DNA from: Gracilaria vermiculophylla
Taxonomy: Eukaryota; Rhodophyta; Florideophyceae; Gracilariales; Gracilariaceae
Reading direction: 5' to 3'
DNA: 64,000 nt
Assembly (NCBI GenBank): GCA_019155205.2
Contig: JAHNZQ020003150.1
Location: 3,319,565-3,383,564, forward strand
Shown: piece by piece, positions 1 to 11,162 of the stretch
How positions within the stretch are numbered: position 1 is the stretch's first letter
Layout: each line of letters begins with the position of its first letter
Made by a program: the position numbers and the translations under genes
The notes under the pieces: generated by a model
Seen by the model: the letters and a program-made list of their open reading frames with translations, nothing else
The model's database searches: none
Told to the model about the DNA's origin: nothing

Positions 1-445
1 CGCGAGCCGGGGGAATTCTGAAAGGGATCCGCAAACACCAAGCGGAGGGGGAGGTTCACTGGGCGGACAATGCTCCTACAGGCGCTGCTATGATGCGTCC
101 TGGGGATCGGCGGCTTAGAAACCTGCGTGAATAGACGAGAGACTACAACCGGAAAATGTAGAAGAAGACTCAAGGGTGCTTGTCTTCACTTCCCTAGAGG
201 TGGAGCTCTTCCGGCAGCTTAAATATCTAGCCGGGAGCCCGCCTCGGCAGGTCGCACTACTGTGCTAATTACCTGCATAAAGTATCTAAAATAAATAATA
301 AATTCTACCGTACCTTAAGGATACTGTAGCGCACGCGGATAATATTATGCACCACGTGGCCCAGCTAATAAATTACGAACCCTCCTAAGAAATATTATGC
401 CTTAAGGCCAAACCACCATATTTCCGTAGGAGCCACTGTACTACA
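1..445 (-). repeat. LTR of the 553-bp family, 5'-truncated by the window edge
   Basis: This block aligns along its length with six other copies in the window (446-995, 7691-8243, 20876-21428, 28786-29339, 56697-57249, 62225-62777). Its right end is the family terminus GTACTACA. The strand is given as minus because in the coding elements of this family the polypurine tract and gag-pol lie on the minus strand. About the first 110 bases of the LTR lie outside the window. It abuts the next LTR with no spacer. Confidence 0.85.
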
Positions 446-995
446 GTACCGTCAGTTCTCCTTTCAAGGTGGTAGTGTACAACGTCCATTTGGGAGTATT
501 TGAAGACTCCAAAAGTGCGAGTTCCTATAGCTGGTCTCTAGTATTCGCTGTCACGAGCCGTGGGAACTCTGCTAGGGGATTCGATTACACCAAGTGGAGA
601 GGGGGGCTCACTGGGCAGACAATGCTCCTAAAAGCGTTGCTACGAGGCGACCTGGGGATCGGTGGCTTAAAAACCTAAGGATATTCGACGAGAATCTCCC
701 ACCAGAAAAATAGACGTAGACTCAAGGTTGCGTGGTTTACTTTCCCAAAAGTAGGGCTCGACTGGCAGGTTAAGTATCACGCTGGGAGCCCGCCTCGGCA
801 GGTCTCGCTACTGTACTAATTATATTCACCAATTAACTAAAAGAAATATAAATTATACCGTTTCTGAAGGGTAGTTTAGCGCACGCGGGCCGAATTATGC
901 ATCACGTGGCTCAGTTAATAAAATATGAATGCTCCTTAGGAATATTTCTTCAATAAGTCACACCATAATATCGCCTAAGGATCCACTCTACCACA
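446..995 (-). repeat. LTR of the 553-bp family, abutting the previous LTR
   Basis: This copy is nearly full length and starts at GTACCGTCAG, lacking the TGTG that opens other copies. It ends at a degenerate CTACCACA. It is directly joined to the LTR at 1-445, so the two stand as LTR-LTR in the same orientation with four terminal bases missing at the junction. No internal element sequence separates them. Confidence 0.85.
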
Positions 996-1077
996 ATTTT
1001 GCTTCACCCGCATATCTCTAGAATAAGTGACGGAGCCATTCATATGATATCGGCAGTAAACCACGCGTAGTTAATTT

Positions 1078-1156
1078 TGTTGGAAAACAGATGACCTATC
1101 TGCGCTACACTCTCTTAAGACACAGGGCGCACAGTTCACCATTTGAACTATCAACA
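1078..1156 (-). repeat. TRIM 3' LTR (79 bp)
   Basis: It has TGTTG...CAACA ends and is nearly identical to 1308-1384 apart from the first about 18 bases, where there are two extra bases and several substitutions. It follows the purine tract on the minus strand. Confidence 0.85.
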
Positions 1157-1170
1157 CGCCCCCTCGTCCT
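1157..1170 (-). other. Polypurine tract of the TRIM
   Basis: On the minus strand this reads AGGACGAGGGGGCG and directly precedes the TGTTG start of the 3' LTR, where plus-strand priming is expected. Confidence 0.7.
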
Positions 1171-1293
1171 GTACTTTCTTACAGAACGAGACCTCAAGCT
1201 TACAGTAACCACTTTTGAACACTGCTGTACACATGTACAATTTCTCAGGCTCAGGGCACTTCTGGGAATTGAACCCACGGTCCTAGCGTTTAG

Positions 1294-1307
1294 CTGGGCC
1301 CATAACC
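1294..1307 (-). other. Copia-type primer binding site of the TRIM
   Basis: The minus strand reads GGTTATGGGCCCAG directly after the 5' LTR terminus CAACA. This is the kind of site used by Drosophila copia, which primes from the anticodon region of an initiator tRNA-Met fragment rather than from the tRNA 3' end. The match and its position are seen; primer use is inferred. Confidence 0.8.
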
Positions 1308-1384
1308 TGTTGAAAAACATGAGCTATCTGCGCTATACTCTCTTCTGACACAGGGCGCACAGTTCACCATTTGAACTATCAACA
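1308..1384 (-). repeat. TRIM 5' LTR (77 bp)
   Basis: It starts TGTTG and ends CAACA, and is the partner of 1078-1156. On the minus strand it is immediately followed by the primer binding site. Confidence 0.85.
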
Positions 1385-1930
1385 ATTTTTGACAACCCAA
1401 GGTATGCCGAGAACCAATGGGATACAAGCGATTTCAAAAATGAACCCAATCCTCTAAAAGTCGGCAAAGTGAAAAGCGCCACAATGTGAGTGTCAACGTA
1501 TGTCGAAACTTGCGCGAGCGCGGGGAATGGCAGCGAACACTGGGAGTGAGGTTGTCAATGTACGCGTGCGGTTGGGAAGGAGCTGGAAACCCTCCGGCGC
1601 CCACAGTCCTGCAGCGTTGGCCGAAGACCGGCACAAGTTTTCACTTATATTGGTATACCCAAATAGTGAGCCTCCCAAGGAATACCAAGACTAGGGTTAA
1701 ATCTAGACAGACCTACCCGCATTGGTGATTAAGATTATCTGGCTATTATTCTAGCTTGCTTAATTCCTTTTCCTTGATGTAATGTCCAACCTAGGGCAGA
1801 TTTATACGCATTCAGTAAGCTGGGTTGTCGAGTTATAGATGCATTTCATGAATGCCGGGCACGACAAGCCATACCGTACATACCAACATGCGTCTCACGA
1901 ACGGAATCATCGAGCTAATTATCCAGCTCG
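1385..1930. other. No recognisable gene
   Basis: Only short overlapping ORFs on both strands are present, none with a motif I recognise. It sits between the TRIM and the start of the large duplicated segment. Confidence 0.5.
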
Positions 1931-4451
1931 CACAATAAAGGTGGAGGCGTGGAAAGAACCCGCATACGCCGTTTTCTTACCATAGTATACAACAATAACG
2001 GAACGCACAGCAACTCGTCATACAGTAAACGTGTAATAAGCAGGTCATAGCAACGCCCCATGATGGCGCAAGCACAAGGTGGAGGCGACACTTCATTGAC
2101 ATCCTGCGACTACGCGTAGAAGCTTGGTGCTGGTCTTGAAGATATCCAAAAAGTATACGTCTACGAGGTCATCTTCTTTCAGCGTGAGTTGTGAAGTCGG
2201 TTTCATCGGAGTCGAGACCGCTGCCCGTGACTAGCAGCTCAATGTATGTCCGAATTTGGCGACTGTGGAGTTGTTTCTCGACAACAAGAAGTTCGCTCGA
2301 ATGCTACCTAAGATGTAAAGTGCGAAGCTCTCCAGGGAGGGGTTTCTCGGCACTTTACCTCTTCACCGAATTTCGGTTCGGCTGCACTTATGGCAATGGT
2401 TAAGGTCGCGAGTGCGATTCGCGTCCGTTTTTGCGGTGGGTTCCAGAATAACAAACGCAGCGCATGTCGCACGCCGTGGCACGCACGTGGCTGCCTCGCA
2501 TGGCCAGATGGCTACAGTGTGAGCGTCAGTTGGTGCCTGCCCTGCACGGGTGATTTGATATTTTTCGCTATTTTATTTATTTAGCTATTTCGGCCATTTC
2601 GAATCTAGTGCAACAGTATAAAGCGTGACAGCACTTCAGCCGTGGCGCCCAGTAAACCGCGAAAAGCGGGATATTTGGTCTGAACTTGCCGCCCACGCGG
2701 GTACCTTTCTCCACCTTGGAGAGGTACGCCGTTGACTACGGAAGTCAACCACCCGTGACGCCGAGAACCATTGTCTGGACTCTGCATCTCTTCTTTCAAG
2801 TTCGCCCCCGAACGAGGTTAATTCTCACCGGATCTCCAGTTCTCCCCTTTTCGGACTACGTCCACCGCCCGCTCGACGCGGCTTGCCAGAGACCCCCACG
2901 GCCAGGTATATATCCCGATCGCACCGAGATAGACCGATGTATTACAGGGAATTCTCACCAAACATTATGGAGACTGCATCAATCCCACGATTTGATGGAT
3001 CTCCGGTTTCTTTATTTGTCTTCCTCTTGCACCCGTTGTGACGGCTTGGCCTAGGAGGTACGCCCGGCTCGTGTGCCTCGCCCGATAAAGGCTCTGCCCC
3101 TGAACGTCCTCGTGGGAGGGAGGTTCGAAGATACTTCGTGGTAGTCTCCCCTTGGCTGTAGCCGACCTGCACAGTAAAAAGTGGCAGGTATGGGAAGTTG
3201 CGGGACTTTGAGCAAGTGGCTCGCCGAAGAAGGCACCAAGCAGACGATGAATCGCTGAAAGGCCCTCTCTTTCCTCCCCATGCTTCAAGGCTTTAGTAAA
3301 GTACCATATAACTATTCAAAATTGGATGCACAGACTCCAAGACACCAGAGAGTACCGACGGCCGCTAAAAACTAATTCGAGAGCGTTTAATAGCAAATTC
3401 GCATGCACCATAATGGCCCCAGAAACAATTATAGCCTGTTTATTCGGAAAACCAATGTCACATAGCTCTTTGTTTGAGCTCTCTCTTCTTCATCTAGTAA
3501 TTGAAATCTTGTGAAACGTCCGGTCGCTTTCTTGCTACGTTACCAAATGGCTCCCAGTTCGGTTTACCTCATCGGATAGGTCTTCACACTCAACTTGTAT
3601 TTCAATACCAATGGTTCCAACATGGATATCAGAAAGTGAATCTACCGTCTGTAAGTAGGATCATATGAACGCTCATAATCAAGCAATGCTGGGTCGATTT
3701 CCTTGTCATCCAGGTCTTCGCAGGAGATTAACATTCAAGACACAAACAATAACTGCTTTTTTTTAATCAAAGTTGTTGTCGAAGTCAAAGACCCAATCTG
3801 ACATGCTTGGGACCACTCGGCGTGCACATTACCATTTGAATTGCAATTCGTGGATTCTTCGCGACTTTGCTTTTCTATTGAAGTCAAAATTACCAAATTC
3901 TATTTCGCTGTGGCGTAAATTGGTTTCACTGCTGTGATATTTGACATTTCTTTCCCAGTTCTTTGCGAGTATCATTTTGACATTTCTAAGCCTATCGTGT
4001 AGTTTCTTGTGAAATTAGTTGATATAAGTAAGCCGTCACATTCGAATTTCATTCTGACATGTAGCCTGAAAAACCGGCTCAACTGGCTACGCTCGCGTAC
4101 GTGGTCTTAGATTAATATTCCCAATAACGACTTCTAGTGGTTTACGATATACACATGTACCGTAACGGTTGCAAATGCCAAGATAATTCATAGAAACATG
4201 ATTCAGTACGATCTGAGCTCTTTCTTCAACTCGTGCTTACTCATTCTTCTTGAATCTCCACTCCGATAGAAGAGCTTTGATGGCTCTTGAAAATTTTCGA
4301 CAAGCCCTCTATGACCTATTGCTCCAAAGATAGTACGGTAAAGTAAAGAAATTTGAGTACTGAATGTCTTCAAAGAGTGATTTGAATAACTGATTCTAAA
4401 CGTGTGTACTTTCATCACATACTAACCAGTTCCAGCTCTCAAAAGAACCGA

Positions 4452-4815
4452 TCAATATGGTTCATGCTTCTGCAATGGCTGTGGCATCTGTCGTATTGCA
4501 CAACTGAAGCCATAAATATGATAAAGATTTCTCGCAAATAATAAGAATATACTTTTGGTGGGTGAGAATGCCTCCCATGAAAATAACATAACGGTAAAGC
4601 ACTTAATTGCTTTTTGTAGCGTGCATGCAAGTCTTAGCTGGTCGGGGGATCCGCATGCTGATTCGAGAAACAGGCAATGAGTACATTCTTTGATGAACAG
4701 CATAACATCCTGTTTTGGGGTTTTCCAGAGCATTCATTCTGGTGACGTGCTAAGATTTGCAGCCGCTTCGCGATGCCCGCGGACTCCACAATATGCTACT
4801 ATCATGAATTTCAAT
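4452..4815 (-). pseudogene. Ty3-type integrase zinc-binding region, copy A
   Basis: On the minus strand a stop-interrupted frame reads IVAYCGVRGHREAA, then a stop, then MLWKTPKQDVMLFIKE and a C/L-rich segment. This is the layout of the HHCC integrase finger, with a GHR...DV..F...C..CL pattern. The same peptide order and the same internal stop are found in copy B at 32296-32800, so the break predates or accompanied the duplication. It belongs to a retrotransposon distinct from the intact element at 36084-41395. Function is lost. Confidence 0.6.
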
Positions 4816-5065
4816 ACACGTTTCTGGTCTGTTTATGGGATGAGGAAATCACTTCCAACCATCCGAGAACTGGTAGTGTCATTTTGAGTCTGATCCAAGC
4901 AGTGGTAGGCGGGTAGTCGTGCTTATGCCTGCAACTTCCTAAAGATGCCCACACTTGGCCAGATAAAGTCCCTTGAAGTAGCTACAATTTTTTTCAATCG
5001 CACGAGCAAACTAAGAACCATTGGCATTCTTATTTATCAGAATCTGTAAGATTTCGTCCATTTGG

Positions 5066-5300
5066 TTAACCTGTGAGAAGAAATGTTGCGTTTTCCAGGA
5101 ATATCTTCGATCCTGCGTTGAAACTGAGATAGACATAGTGTCTATAGTTGCGCGCCTTAGTGATGAAATGTCTTCCCAACGTCGGCTCAAATGCCCAAAG
5201 ATTGATCAAAAATACCAGATTACGATGATCCGGGAAGATATGAACTTGGTTCTGGCACAAATAGAAGTAGTCAATATTGCAAAGCATGATCTACGGAAGT
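5066..5300 (-). pseudogene. Retrotransposon RNase H-like remnant, copy A
   Basis: The minus frame contains DHRNLVFLINLWAFEP, matching the conserved TDH-NL-F-NP type motif of Ty3 RNase H domains. Copy B carries the corresponding TDDRNLVFSVNLWAFEP at 33118-33345. Stops and frameshifts surround it. Upstream pol is not recognisable. Confidence 0.55.
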
Positions 5301-6604
5301 AGCCCTGATCTTATAAAGTTCGCCCGGACGATTGCCAGCCCTGACTATATAACGGTACAGGATGCTGGCATCCCACAAGGCGGCCTGATGGAACTACGGT
5401 GCAAGCCGAAAACGCAATGCAACAGACCAGTTGTTGAAGTACAACCTTTCCAGAGAGCCACATGACGGCAAATATCTTTGCCACTGCACTGAAAGGAGGA
5501 AAAACTCACTTTGCGGTTAGTGTCTCGAAACGTCGGCGGAGCCGGGACTTAGCAGAATTCCGTTATAGTATCGATCTAGGCTATCGTCTTTCCTCCTGAC
5601 TCCATCAGTGTTTCATTCAGTTCTTGAATCATGTGAAGGGCTAGTAGAAGGTCCATCGACGACCTGCGTGGTGAGAATTGATTTGAAGAAGATGGTTCAA
5701 GATTAGATGTTATATACGCCGGCTTAGTGCCTTAAATTACTGGACACCCGGTGTCGCACGCACACTCATGCGTTTCGTTCGTCTGCTGCTCGCTCATCTG
5801 AAGATGGTGTCTCTGGTCTCATGGGAGGATATGAAGTGCACGGCCTCCAGGAAGGTGATATGCTACTACTTGAGATTGTTTCTGAATTCCGGTCTGCACC
5901 CGTCAATGATTTAGTGATCGGCTACTGCCAAAGAAGAGTCGGGCTTCACGTGAATGACCTTGCCAGTGCCGGAATGTGGATACAATGCACAGTGCACAAG
6001 ACGTGCATGGACATAATAACACATCCTTTTATCTGTGTAGTTATTTCAGATTACGGTACAGTATTCTAACCTACAGTATGGTACCGAAGGATGCCAGCCT
6101 CACCGTCGCCACTCTCAGTAAACTTCATCAAAAGCTCCAACTCTGAGTCCTCCACCTGATGTGATCTGCACTATTTACCGAAAAAAACATGTGCCATTCG
6201 GTTGCTCATCCGCCCTGTTCGCCAAGAACGCCCATAGTTAGAGTTAGTTTTATTAGTGTTACTATGCTTGCCGTAAATAAGAATAGTTACGGGCTTTTCC
6301 ATTTTGTGCTTTTCCGGCACCCCATCGCCCTCTGCTACGGTATGGCCACCACTTTTGTGGATCATGAGAGCCTAATGGACCGCCCTCTATTACTTATCTT
6401 CACCTCTTAGACCAAAAGGCACAGCCTTATACACCCATATTGTAGGTATCTGCTTCTTAGGCTCTCCGACATAGTGCAGAAGTAACTGCCTAAAGGCTTT
6501 CAATCTGACTTAGTCGTGCGGCCCCCGCGAGACCGCTTTACTCGCTGGTTCGCCTCTCGTATAAGAAGATCTGGAAAGTCTTCTTGGTGCTATCCCGCAT
6601 GCAG

Positions 6605-7440
6605 GCTATCAAACTACAAATCAATACCATATTGCGGATACTGTTCGTCGTGTAACGCTGATGCAACGTTTTGGCATCGACGTGATGTGCTTTTCTACAT
6701 TTAAAACTGTGACAGAATTCCAGCAATTTTTAATAAAGTCTTTTAGTGCAAAGTTTGATTGAAAATGCCTTCCATGCACAGAACCCATTCTTGCCAGCAA
6801 TCCTCAATCTCCTTCGATTTAGTGTAGATTTGGTGAGTGCGCCGGTATCTCTGCAACAGATACATATGAATCTTGTAGCCAAGTTTTGACCTACTTTAAG
6901 ACGCAGTGTGCACTGGCAAAAGATCTGCTGAAAAATGTAACATTTCTCCATGCAGACAGTAGCAAAAAGGTGGGAAAAAAGTGTGTAACACTTCATGATA
7001 TTGTTAATCATTCGTGGTCGTGTCCGTAAATGCTATTTCGGTAAGATCTTTCCCAGAAATGCTAGCCTAGACGGCTACCGGTCTTTAACCAGAGTGCCTG
7101 ATAAATAATTCAGAGCTTTCGCTAAAATAATCATGCCCATAGTATTTTTTGGACTCCGATCCATCAAGATTAAAATTTTGTTCATCCAGAAGAATAATAT
7201 ATTCCCATTTTCTTCTACAGTGTGCTTTTCCAGCACAATAGTCAAATATTTATTGCTTCTGATTGTCCTACAAAAACCAAGCGCATTTCATTTTTTATAC
7301 TTAAATAAGTTTGTGTTGTTTATATTTCGCCATTCATTTGATTTAGAAACGTTCAGACTGAGGGTTTTTCCAATTCGTGGCAAGATACTTTTTAATAACA
7401 CGATTTCTTTTGATTTCTCTTCTATTTGATTCACTGAGCG
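6605..7440 (-). pseudogene. Tc1/mariner transposase remnant, copy A
   Basis: Reading the minus strand from 7440 downward, fragments follow transposase order: a segment resembling the linker after the HTH domain (IGKTLSLNVSKSNEWRNINN), a degenerate first-Asp region (FFWMNKILILMDRSP), a segment like the LNPIEN box, and a C-terminal tail ending VEKHITSMPKRCIS. Many stops and frameshifts are present. Its counterpart in copy B is 34740-35445. The segment NVFKSTIWREINKKNLYKYK of the plus-strand copy at 34166 confirms the family. Confidence 0.65.
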
Positions 7441-7690
7441 TGTAAGGGCGTTCTGGAGATCGTTCTCATCCATAAGAAGGTAGAAATTGGAGAGGAATAG
7501 CAATTATGAAACTTAAAAGCTTTACACAGCGCCGTGCGCTTCGAACGTACAAGTAGATAAAGTAGAATGTAAGATGCTTACCGTCTAGCTTAAAGAACTA
7601 CTATAAAAAACAGTCAGACCACCGTTACGAAGAGCGTGGGCCTAGCCAGCTTTCTTACAACTCCCCTTTTTTGCACAACGTATTTTTTTG

Positions 7691-8243
7691 TGTAGTAGAG
7701 TGGCTCCTACGGAAATAGGGTGGTTTGGACTTATGGTATAATATTCCCAAGGAGGGCTCGTGTTTTATTCGCTGGGCCACGTGGTGCATAATCCCGCCCA
7801 CGTGCGCTACAGTATCCTTGAGGAACGGTAGAATTATTATTTATTTTAGTTAATTTATGCAGGTAATTAGTACAGTAGCGAGACCTGCCAAGGCGGGCTC
7901 CCGGTTTGATACTTAATCTGCCGGTTGACCTCCACCTCTGGGGAAGTAAAGACAAGCACCATTGAGTATTCATCTGCTTATCCGGTTGGAGTCTCTTGTC
8001 GATCAACGCAGGTTTCTGAGCCGCCGATCCCCAGGTCGCATCATAGCAGCGCCTGTAGGAGCATTGTCCGCCCAGTAAACCGCCCCCTCCGCTTGGTGTT
8101 TGCGGATCACCTTTAATAATTCCCCCGGCTCGCGAGAGCGGATACCGGAGACCAACTTTAGGAACACGCGCCTTTGGAGTCAACAAAAACTCCTAACGGA
8201 TGTTGTGCTTTAGTACCTCGATAGGAGGGCTGACAGTACCACT
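7691..8243 (+). repeat. LTR of the 553-bp family, reverse orientation
   Basis: It begins TGTAGTAGAGTGG and ends GACAGTACCACT, the reverse complement of the other family members, and is 553 bases long. It is the only copy in this orientation. No convincing target-site duplication was found (TTTTG left, CTTTA right), so it may be an old solo LTR or have a rearranged flank. Confidence 0.85.
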
Positions 8244-9470
8244 CTTTACACGAGTAAAAAAACAGAAGGATTATCTTATATACAATAGGTGCAGAGGGTT
8301 ATGCCTTTGCGGTAGTATTTGAGTGTGTTAGCACTCTGAAAAAAGGTTTCGAATATATGAACGCAAAAATAATGAACTTTTGAAAGTTCTCAGAATTTAA
8401 GAGTATATTTATGTTTATCCCAAAGTCCTCCTCAACAGCGAGAAGAAAAATGTTGTTAGACATATTTACAGTATGTGATGGATATCCAACGAGTTGTACT
8501 CAAGATATTGGACTGATCGGACCAGATTAAAACCCTGCAGATTGATTGGAAAAGCCCACGAGCAACCCGAAATTGGATATGCTAGTTGACTGAAACAAAA
8601 TTGTACACAATACCAAACAGTAAAGGTTTAATAAACTACGATAAATAAAATCGACTTATTTTAATAATTTAACAACAGTTGACCTTTCGATGCAATTGAA
8701 TTGCGTGAATTGCGACATGAATTATGCAACGATCTAGAATTTGAAGTTTTATAGTGAAGTAGTCCTAGAATAAAATAAACAAATACTCTGTTCATCTCTC
8801 TATGCGCTTGCACCCGAGCAACAATTCTATTACTAACCTTTTTTCAAACTCATTTGATTTCTTCATCTTTTACGACGATCAAATTGTTTGACACTCATAT
8901 TCGAAACAATTTATTTTATAAACCATAGAATACTTTATTGTATCAAGTCATTTACATGTCTATGACATGATATGTGTACCGTTTGATATCAAATATACCA
9001 AATCGTCCTCTCGACTGAGCTGAGATATCGTCAAGTTGGTGCCAGACTTCGACTTTTCGACCAGAACCAATAGTTTTAGCCCTTAATCTATGCTTTCAAA
9101 TGGTTTAACCAGAACAAAGATTGGACAAGTAGTACCTGAGATATACGCAAGACACGTATGGGCTTTATTTGAGTGCATCCTGCCAATCTTTACCACTGTC
9201 AAAGTATCTCTTGCGGCTATTCTCATCTTCCTTGTGGTACCTATCCAGCACGTTTTTGATAAGATACGCCTGCCGATTGTTCTCTTGTGCAGACGAAATT
9301 TGACATAAAGGATTGATTCGAAGCAGAGTATTTGGGTCTCGAAGTGATGATATACTAGTAGTATGAATCATACTCATCGTTACAGATTGCTGCAATAATT
9401 TGTATTTTGTCCAGCTAGCATCAGATGATAAGTGTTTTACCATTACTCCCTCCTTGTAATCAGCAGAAAA
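8244..9470. other. AT-rich DNA, no gene seen
   Basis: Only ORFs below 100 codons are present, without recognisable motifs. It may contain the 3' flank of the minus-strand gene that ends at 9471. Confidence 0.5.
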
Positions 9471-11162
9471 TCAAAAGATATGATAGCTAGACAGCTTGAA
9501 TGCAAGAGGAATCTTAAAAACCTTTGTTAGTAACTCTTTCCAGTTTATCCATCTCACCACTTTTGCATTTACAGCCTTGTTAGATACAGAGCTCTGATCC
9601 AAGATTTTAATCATATCAACCGGCCCAAACACGTCAAAGTGTTTCAAACGTCTTTTCACTAGTCCAAAAGCTGCGTCGCATCTATTTTTGGTATGTCTCG
9701 CGACGAGAAACTGTAACACAATTTCATCTTCATATAACATACATATCCTCCACAACAAATACCAAAGCATATAGCGATTTTTGTTTTGTCCGCTACAGTT
9801 ATCGGCATGAAGATTTAGTCTTCGATGGTGTTCTGTCAGCACTCCAGGTACTCGGTGCTCTTCCAAAGTGTAGTGAATCATTGACGCAACCTCATTGCAG
9901 GTTTTGTTATTAGGCCAATGCCCTTCTGGGAGGCCAAAAACGTAGCATACAGAAAGGTTGCTGCTGTGGACACCAAAAATGTCGAACTTCAGACCAGTTA
10001 AAAAATGCAACTGCGCCGGCTGGCGAAGGAGGTGGGGTAGAAGGACCTTCTCCGCGAAGTCAAATATCAAATGAATTGGACTCTTAGTTGGAGCTCTGGC
10101 AGCCGTCGTATGTATCTCACGATAAAGCGCAAATTCCGCAAAAGCATCGGCACGATGTTGTCGCCTTGCACGTAGTAAAGTGTTTCTCAGATATGTATTA
10201 GTAGTGGACATCACAGAGTTACGCAGCGTTCTGAATAGGTCACAGAAATCGCTTCCTGCCTTAAATATTCTCAGTGTTGGATAGTGCTCAGTCCATGCCT
10301 TTCGGCATCCTGAGAATGAGAGCAGTTCTTCTGGTTTGTTGCTCTGAGAGAGCAGTGCTGCTGCTGCATTCATGACTCCCTCCCACTCAGCCTTGTATAA
10401 ATCGTAAACCGTTTCTCTTCTGACGTCGCTGCTTAACCACTGAACAGGTATTGCATCCTGAGACCCTCTTCCAGTTGGACATGATAAGGCATTTAGTGCG
10501 GCGTATCGTCGCAGAAGTGCGAGCGCTGCAACTGTCTGTAAAGATTGCTTTCCCTTTCGCCCTTTGTGGTGTTCACTACTAAAGATTTTAAAGCCCCCTT
10601 CACCACTTGCGGTTGCAGCAAATGTTCAAACTGTTCCTGGGTGCAACTGAACTATTGCAGCAAAACCAAATTGGCAGACCCACTTTCCTCGGAGAGCATA
10701 TCGTGTGGAAGTGTATGACCTTTGGGAAAGTCTTTGGCGCTTGTTGCGTCGGGTTTGCGCGAGTGATTGTTTGGTATCCATCAACGCGTTTGCTTGACCT
10801 GGTGGTGCGCTTAAACAAAGGAGAATCGCTTTGACCATGTTATGCTTCTGATCGGCGGCGGTTTTGGCAAAGGTTTTTGCGAGCTGAAGATGTGTGTCTA
10901 CTGTAACACACTTGGGTGCGCATAAGCATTTGTCCACCATTTTGCTGAAATGGATGGAAGCTTGTCTAGGTTGGAGACTCTGAGAGTTGCTGTCGCTGTC
11001 TGAAACATCTTCAAGCAGCAAGACTTCGGAGCTCTGTGGTGATGGTGGAGTTAGCAAGTTGTAATGAGATGAACGATTGTTTCCGAGTTCCTGGAGGTCG
11101 GTGGCGATAAGCTCTTCTATGTCAATACTGTTCTCGTCAGCAAAGAAGGAAAACGGTATCAT
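9471..11162 (-). pseudogene. DDE/RNase H-like (DUF7869-type) protein, single in-frame TGA
   Basis: One minus-strand frame of 564 codons starts ATG at 11162 and is open except for a TGA at 10626-10628 (codon 179). Sequence on both sides of the TGA reads as one protein: residues 1-110 are polar and Ser/Asp-rich, 150-178 are a basic domain, and 180-260 contain HHKGRKGK. Residues 452-459 (HADNCSGQ) with following NKNR and residues 490-496 (HTKNRCD) are hallmark boxes of a protist/fungal family often annotated DUF7869 and thought to be transposase-derived. The catalytic role is inferred. Only one lesion suggests recent decay, readthrough, or a sequencing error. A 5' exon upstream of 11162 is possible. 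Confidence 0.7.

Larger units (their letters stand above)
1078..1384 (-). mobile_element. TRIM (terminal-repeat retrotransposon in miniature), 307 bp
   Basis: Two short direct repeats (1078-1156 and 1308-1384) both begin TGTTG and end CAACA and flank a 151-bp core without coding capacity. Read on the minus strand the order is 5' LTR, a copia-type primer binding site immediately adjacent (1294-1307), core, a purine tract ending AGGGGGCG (1157-1170), 3' LTR. The flanks share ATTT (AATTT if the terminal A is shared), consistent with a 4-5 bp target duplication. The layout is textbook for a TRIM. Mobilisation by a full-length copia relative elsewhere is inference. Confidence 0.85.
1931..7440 (-). 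repeat. Copy A of a large degenerate retroelement segment
   Basis: This block is collinear with 28102-35445 (copy B). Shared landmarks include the stretch near 2040-2100 versus 28205-28265, 2650-2830 versus 29370-29560, 3180-3340 versus 31140-31300, and 6720-7430 versus 34770-35440. Copy B additionally carries a solo LTR, a 1.2-kb stretch absent here, and a Tc1 insertion. Content on the minus strand is decayed LTR-retrotransposon pol (integrase finger near 4.5-4.8 kb, RNase H near 5.1-5.3 kb) followed by a Tc1/mariner remnant. No intact gene remains. Parts not listed separately (1931-4450, 5300-6600) show no recognisable coding domain. Confidence 0.8.

Noticed and set aside
1255..1285. Possible tRNA (T-arm-like GGTTCAATTCC on the minus strand)
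   Set aside because: No acceptor stem or D arm could be paired. The sequence is part of the TRIM core next to its primer site.
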